Assembly (NCBI GenBank): GCA_003230195.1 | Contig: QIHH01000132.1 | Span: 1-8,954 of the forward strand | Source: Gammaproteobacteria bacterium | GTDB lineage: Bacteria > Pseudomonadota > Gammaproteobacteria > SZUA-140 | Length of the DNA: 8,954 nt | Reading direction: 5' to 3' | Shown here: positions 6,085-8,954 of the stretch, in pieces | Layout of the letters: each line of letters starts with the position of its first letter | Numbering within the stretch: position 1 is the first letter of the stretch | Program-made: the position numbers and the translations under genes | The notes under the pieces: model-generated | Told to the model about the DNA's origin: nothing | Database searches by the model: none | What the model saw: only the letters and a program-made list of their open reading frames with translations

Positions 6085-7278
6085 GTGATATACCACTTAC
6101 TTACGGCACTTCTGTGTGCCATTCTCACCGGTGGCATGTTGCCGGCAGGTGCTGGTGAAGGCGAATGGTCCGGTTATGTGAGCAGCGAATACCGTGCTTT
6201 CCTGTACAAACCAGCAGACCGTCTCCAACACGGCAATAACTTCTCCCTCGCCGTCCAGCCCGAGTACTACTACGGATGGGATGATGGCCGCGAGAGTTTC
6301 ACCTTTGTTCCCTTTTTGCGTTGGGATCAAAACGACAGTGAACGCAGCCATGTCGATATTCGCGAGCTTACCTGGCTTAAGGCCACAGATAACTGGGAAC
6401 TGCGCGTGGGTATACGCAAACTCTTCTGGGGCGTCACTGAATCGCAACATCTGGTCGATATTATTAACCAGACCGACCTAGTGGAAGCACCTGATGGAGA
6501 AGAAAAGTTTGGCCAGCCCATGCTCAATCTGGCGCTGATCCGTGACTGGGCTACTTTCGACCTGTTTATCCTCCCCTATTTCCGCGAACGCAGTTTCCCG
6601 GGAGTTGATGGCCGCTTGCGCTTCGTCTTACCCATCGATACTGACAATGCTAGGTACGAATCATCCCGACAGGAACGCAATATCGACTATGCTGTGCGTT
6701 GGGAAAGCTCGATCGGTGCTTGGGATATGGGGCTGAGCTACTTTAACGGCACCAGCCGTGAACCTCGTTTTGAAATCCGGCCCGACGGTCAGGCGCTGAT
6801 CCCGGTTTACGATCTCATCGAACAATGGGGTCTCGACCTGCAGGCTACCGTTGGCGACTGGTTATGGAAGGCGGAAACCATTCATCGCTCAGGCCAACTT
6901 GAACCTTATATTGCTCTTACCACCGGCTTTGAATACACCTTCGTCGGTATCATGGGGAGCGGTGCTGATTTTGGCATTCTTAGTGAAGTCCTCTACGACG
7001 AGCGCGGTGACAATGCCCTTACCCTCTTCGCTGATGACATCCTGTTGGGTTCACGTCTGACCCTCAACGACGAGCAATCCAGCGAGCTTTTGTTCGGCAT
7101 CATCGTCGACATTGATGATCCCGGTCATCTGTTGATCCTTGAATCCAGTCGTCGCCTTGGCAATGCTTGGAAAATCACCTTCGAAGCCCGCGCTTTTCTG
7201 GATATACCTGACAGCGACCTGCTGACCAGCATCCATGACGATGACTACCTACAACTGGAGCTGGCTCGTTATTTCTAG
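6085..7278 (+). CDS. Outer-membrane beta-barrel protein of the RND operon
   Basis: A 397-residue protein beginning at GTG 6085. This start gives a clear signal peptide (MIYHLLTALLCAILTGGMLPAGA, likely cleavage after residue 23). The next in-frame ATG (6136, residue 18) would destroy it, and the frame further upstream only overlaps the previous gene. The body is rich in aromatic residues with alternating polar and hydrophobic positions typical of beta-strands, for example LRVGIRKLFWGVTESQHLVD, many Asp/Glu turns, and it ends in LELARYF. A C-terminal Phe with alternating pattern is the usual signal for insertion by the BAM machinery. It resembles the DUF1302/porin-like proteins often found with COG1033 exporters, but the exact family is uncertain. 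It starts 7 bp after the LolA-like stop codon. It probably provides the outer-membrane end of the export route or receives the cargo there. Confidence 0.82.
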   Translation: MIYHLLTALLCAILTGGMLPAGAGEGEWSGYVSSEYRAFLYKPADRLQHGNNFSLAVQPEYYYGWDDGRESFTFVPFLRWDQNDSERSHVDIRELTWLKATDNWELRVGIRKLFWGVTESQHLVDIINQTDLVEAPDGEEKFGQPMLNLALIRDWATFDLFILPYFRERSFPGVDGRLRFVLPIDTDNARYESSRQERNIDYAVRWESSIGAWDMGLSYFNGTSREPRFEIRPDGQALIPVYDLIEQWGLDLQATVGDWLWKAETIHRSGQLEPYIALTTGFEYTFVGIMGSGADFGILSEVLYDERGDNALTLFADDILLGSRLTLNDEQSSELLFGIIVDIDDPGHLLILESSRRLGNAWKITFEARAFLDIPDSDLLTSIHDDDYLQLELARYF

Positions 7279-7332
7279 GGAAGCTCTGATCTATTCATGA
7301 ATTCATATTTTGCGTCTAACACCTAGATATTC
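7279..7332. other. Short spacer with overlapping palindromes after the operon
   Basis: ATTCATGAAT and ATGAATTCAT overlap at 7293-7306. No GC-rich hairpin with a T run was found, so no terminator is called for the operon. The spacer ends at the left tip of the IS66 remnant. Confidence 0.35.
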
Positions 7333-7353
7333 GTAAGCGCAAAGCACACCACA
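7333..7353 (+). repeat. Left terminal inverted repeat of the IS66 remnant
   Basis: Starts GTAAGCGCAAAG. It pairs with 7640-7660 with mismatches only at positions 12 and 15. Confidence 0.85.
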
Positions 7354-7490
7354 CCCTAGCCAGTTGCCCACTGCTAGTACACGCTCTGCTTTTTAAATAC
7401 AGCAGTAGCGCTCATGGATCATTCACCTGACATTCAACTCATAAAACGGTAACGTGACTATCTTAACCACCTTCAGGCTTGTGAAGCTTC

Positions 7491-7616
7491 GAGAGTGCTA
7501 AAGCAAACGGACTGGAACCGTACGCTTACCTCAGGTATCTGTTCACCGAACTGCCAAAGGCTGAAACAGTCGCAGCCATCGAAGCACTCTTGCCAGGTGT
7601 CATTACCAAGATCTGA
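7491..7616 (+). pseudogene. IS66-family transposase, C-terminal fragment
   Basis: The frame reads ESAKANGLEPYAYLRYLF, then TELPKAETVAAIEALLPG, and stops at TGA 7614-7616. This is the conserved C-terminal tail of IS66 TnpC (the IS66_C region), normally reading like TAKANGLEPYAYLRHVFTELP. An in-frame TGA at 7482-7484 lies just upstream, and nothing of the catalytic DDE domain remains. It cannot encode a working transposase. Confidence 0.88.
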
Positions 7617-7639
7617 TGAAGTATTAAGGTGCACAACTC

Positions 7640-7660
7640 TGTGGTTTGTTTTGCGCTTAC
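7640..7660 (-). repeat. Right terminal inverted repeat of the IS66 remnant
   Basis: Reads GTAAGCGCAAAAC on the minus strand. It ends 19 bp before the stop codon of the convergent Spy-like gene. Confidence 0.85.
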
Positions 7661-7679
7661 GGACATTCTAGTCCATAAT

Positions 7680-8198
7680 TTACTTCGCTCCTTCACGTTT
7701 CAGGATTGCCATATCGTAAGAGATGCGTTGCTGTTCAGTGAGTGCATCACGCATCTCGGTCAGGTGGTCATAGCGGTGCTTCATGATCCCTGCTTTGATC
7801 GCCATCAGCTCATCGATCTTGCTATGAATCACCGTTTGATCCGCACCATCTTTTGCCGTCATCACATTGAGTTCTTTTTGCAGCAGTGTCGCCTGTGCCT
7901 TCAACACCGCATGTTGAGTGCCTAGCTTAAGGTGCATCTTATCAACAGCAACACGCTGTTCATCGCTAAGGGTTTTGGCCCAGTGTGGTGAGAGATGGTG
8001 TCCTTTTTTCTTTTTTTTATGCGCGCTTTTGTGTTTTTCCTTATGGTGGTCAGTGTTGTCTAATTTATCGTGGTGTCCTTTTGCTGCTCCAGTACCATGA
8101 TCAAGATGGCCATCTTTGTGGTTTTCCTCCGAAAACGCAGGATTGGCAATCACGAAAATTGACGTTAGCAGTAGTGGCCCGAGTAATTTGTGGTTCAT
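7680..8198 (-). CDS. His/Lys-rich periplasmic Spy/CpxP-like protein
   Basis: A 172-residue exported protein. The start at 8198 is chosen because GGAGG lies 10 nt upstream and a signal peptide begins there (MNHKLLGPLLLTSIFVIANPAFS, likely cleaved after residue 23). A longer frame to 8255 would bury that signal. Residues 27-72 hold 12 histidines and a KKKKK run, a likely metal-binding segment. The rest is helical and carries LSDEQRVAVDKM (77-88) and LTEQQRISYDM (153-163), the paired LTxxQ-type motifs of Spy/CpxP and related zinc- or heavy-metal-resistance periplasmic proteins. These act as small helical chaperones or metal sensors in envelope stress. The metal role is inferred from composition. 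No two-component or efflux gene for metals lies nearby. The 3' end abuts the IS66 remnant, and the 5' end is divergent from the S4 gene. Confidence 0.85.
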   Translation of the reverse strand: MNHKLLGPLLLTSIFVIANPAFSEENHKDGHLDHGTGAAKGHHDKLDNTDHHKEKHKSAHKKKKKGHHLSPHWAKTLSDEQRVAVDKMHLKLGTQHAVLKAQATLLQKELNVMTAKDGADQTVIHSKIDELMAIKAGIMKHRYDHLTEMRDALTEQQRISYDMAILKREGAK

Positions 8199-8310
8199 CA
8201 GGTTTATTCCTCCATGTAGTGGAATTGAAGATAGCTTATATACCTGAAAATTCATAGAATGGTGCAGAGAGTTACTAACTATAAATATTTACTAAGGTGT
8301 AGATGCTGCG

Positions 8311-8520
8311 GTGGAAAAATTTGATCTGGAAGGGCGTGAATACGTGGCACTATGTGACCTGATGAAACTGGCAAGCCTATGCCATAGCGGTGGCATGGCC
8401 AAAACCATCATCGCCAATGGCAATGTTACTGTTGATGGTGAGGTAGAACTGCGCAAGCGATGCAAGATTCGCCTTGGACAAATTGTGGAATTTGATGGCC
8501 AGCAGATTGTGATAGAGTAA
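8311..8520 (+). CDS. ybcJ: YbcJ-type S4-domain RNA-binding protein
   Basis: A 69-residue protein that is essentially one S4 domain. EYVALCDLMKLASLCHSGGMAK (about 10-31) is the helical half. ANGNVTVDGEVELRKRCKI (35-53) is the conserved S4 loop with the RKRCKI basic patch, followed by GQIVEFDG (56-63). It lines up closely with E. coli YbcJ, which has ELCDLLKLEGW, VDG and ETRKRCKI at the same positions and the same length. The family is thought to bind structured RNA, possibly ribosomal; the exact task is not settled. The GTG at 8311 is the only start in frame after a stop; AAGG at 8294-8297 is 13 nt away, rather far. A competing ATG at 8303, five bases after that AAGGTG, is in another frame and quickly stops. 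It is divergent from the Spy-like gene with a 112-bp gap. Confidence 0.9.
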   Translation: MEKFDLEGREYVALCDLMKLASLCHSGGMAKTIIANGNVTVDGEVELRKRCKIRLGQIVEFDGQQIVIE

Positions 8521-8538
8521 GTACTTTCTTATTTAACA

Positions 8539-8550
8539 GGTTATTTAACC
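8539..8550. repeat. GGTTA-TT-TAACC palindrome after ybcJ
   Basis: A 12-bp inverted repeat within a TTATTTAAC direct repeat (8529-8537 and 8541-8549). The loop is too small and there is no T run, so it is not called as a terminator. Confidence 0.3.
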
Positions 8551-8562
8551 TTCGTTGATTGC

Positions 8563-8760
8563 GATGGATAGCGAAGCGAAGGCGATTAGTGGCCGTAGCG
8601 TCATTGAGGCCGTCATGTCGTAGTGTCACGAGTTCATGTATGAACGATGTAATACGGAGACGTGACGGACGCAGGACAGTTGGAGCAAAAGGGATTAATT
8701 GTCGCGTAAGTGAGTGAATTTTTGGTATGGACGCCAAATAATTTTTAGCGAAGTAGTGAC
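8563..8760. repeat. Dispersed repeat, copy B (upstream of DUF4399 gene)
   Basis: This is the partner of 2646-2900. It opens with GATGGATAGCGAAGCGAAGG and ends with the conserved block 8706-8760. AGCGAAG occurs at 8570-8576 and 8747-8753. In the hairpin UUUGGU-AUGGAC-GCCAAA the loop-closing pair is U-G where copy A has C-G. The copy ends 28 bp before the GTG of the next gene. The middle is shorter than in copy A. Both copies lie in the same orientation relative to the gene that follows. Confidence 0.7.
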
Positions 8761-8777
8761 ACTATCGGCTTTTTTCA

Positions 8778-8783
8778 GGGAGA
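8778..8783 (+). promoter_or_regulatory. Shine-Dalgarno GGGAGA supporting the GTG start
   Basis: GGGAGA lies 5 nt before GTG 8789 and is what selects this start for the DUF4399-like gene. Confidence 0.65.
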
Positions 8784-8788
8784 ACGCA

Positions 8789-8954
8789 GTGAAATTTTTT
8801 AAGACAGCAGTGGTTTGTGCAGCGGCATTAATTTCGTTTAACGCGGCAGCGAATGATAGAACGCCTTCGGCAGAAGGGGCGGCAGCTTATATTGTTTCAC
8901 CGGCCAATGGCGAGACTGTTAGTTCACCAGTCAAAGTGGTATTTGGTCTGAGTG
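8789..8954 (+). CDS. DUF4399-like exported protein, N-terminal part (runs off right edge)
   Basis: The first 55 residues are visible. A signal peptide (MKFFKTAVVCAAALISFNAAA) is followed by a likely cleavage site after residue 21. The mature start reads NDRTPSAEGAAAYIVSPANG, then ETVSSPVKVVFGLS. The pattern of R-T-P-S-x-E-G, a Y/F-I-x-S-P-x-x-G turn and V-S-S-P-V-x-V-x-F-G-L-S is what I associate with DUF4399 periplasmic proteins of proteobacteria, whose function is unknown. GTG is used as start, supported by GGGAGA just upstream. The leader of the gene is formed by dispersed repeat copy B. The family call rests on the N-terminal motif only. Confidence 0.75.
   Translation, partial: MKFFKTAVVCAAALISFNAAANDRTPSAEGAAAYIVSPANGETVSSPVKVVFGLS

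Larger units (their letters stand above)
7333..7660. mobile_element. 328-bp internally deleted IS66-family element
   Basis: The left tip (7333-7353) and the inverted right tip (7640-7660) both begin GTAAGCGCAAA and match at 19 of 21 positions. GTAAGCG is the characteristic IS66-family terminus. The flanking 8 bp, AGATATTC (7325-7332) and GGACATTC (7661-7668), agree at 6 of 8 positions, fitting the 8-bp target duplication of this family after some decay. Inside, only the last ~42 codons of the transposase survive (about 7491-7616). The full element would be about 2.5 kb, so most of it, including the accessory genes, is lost while both ends remain. With both ends present it might once have moved as a non-autonomous element. 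It lies between two convergent genes and breaks neither. Confidence 0.85.

Noticed and set aside
7297..7306. ATGAATTCAT after the operon as a second TetR operator
   Set aside because: It shares the TGAAT/ATTCA words, but without the 11-bp spacing of the promoter sites, and lies downstream of the genes.
7661..7674. GGAC-ATTCTA-GTCC hairpin as terminator for the Spy-like gene
   Set aside because: The stem is only 4 bp, there is no T run, and it overlaps the IS66 target duplication.
8199..8255. Longer start for the Spy-like protein at 8255
   Set aside because: It adds 19 residues before a good signal peptide, while GGAGG is placed for the start at 8198.
8280..8291. TATAAA/TAAATATTTA before ybcJ as its promoter
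   Set aside because: No acceptable -35 at 16-18 bp upstream; AT-rich sequence alone is not enough.

Overview
The window looks like chromosomal DNA of a gammaproteobacterium. The N-terminus of HisC closely matches the Pseudomonas-type enzyme, a YbcJ-type S4 protein and a DUF4399-type periplasmic protein are present, and the envelope genes are Gram-negative. No taxonomic search was possible, so the genus is left open.

Layout. On the minus strand are the first 127 codons of hisC (running off the left edge) and a small two-helix membrane protein (519-962). On the plus strand follow two tandem copies of a TetR-family regulator. The first (1256-1921) is intact. The second (2029-2673) is a decayed paralogue with a replaced DNA-binding helix-turn-helix and three frameshifts. 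Both keep the same -35/-10/start spacing, an inverted repeat between the promoter boxes, and apparently a leaderless start. Next comes a tightly packed three-gene operon (2921-7278): an RND/MMPL-type inner-membrane exporter, a LolA-like periplasmic 'outer membrane lipoprotein-sorting' protein, and an outer-membrane beta-barrel protein. Together they would cover inner membrane, periplasm and outer membrane, probably for a hydrophobic or lipid-like cargo. The adjacent TetR gene is a plausible regulator, but no matching operator was found in front of the operon.

Downstream, 7333-7660 is a 328-bp remnant of an IS66-family element. It has both terminal inverted repeats (19 of 21 positions match), a degenerate 8-bp target duplication and only the last ~42 codons of the transposase. 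Then come a minus-strand His/Lys-rich periplasmic protein of the Spy/CpxP type (7680-8198), a ybcJ-like S4 RNA-binding gene (8311-8520), and the start of a DUF4399-type exported protein (8789 to the right edge).

The least explained feature is a dispersed repeat present twice (about 2646-2900 and 8563-8760). It lies directly upstream of the ribosome-binding sites of the RND gene and the DUF4399 gene. Its conserved ~54-bp 3' end can fold into a hairpin whose pairing survives the differences between copies. It is either a mobile/intergenic repeat or a shared 5' leader element.
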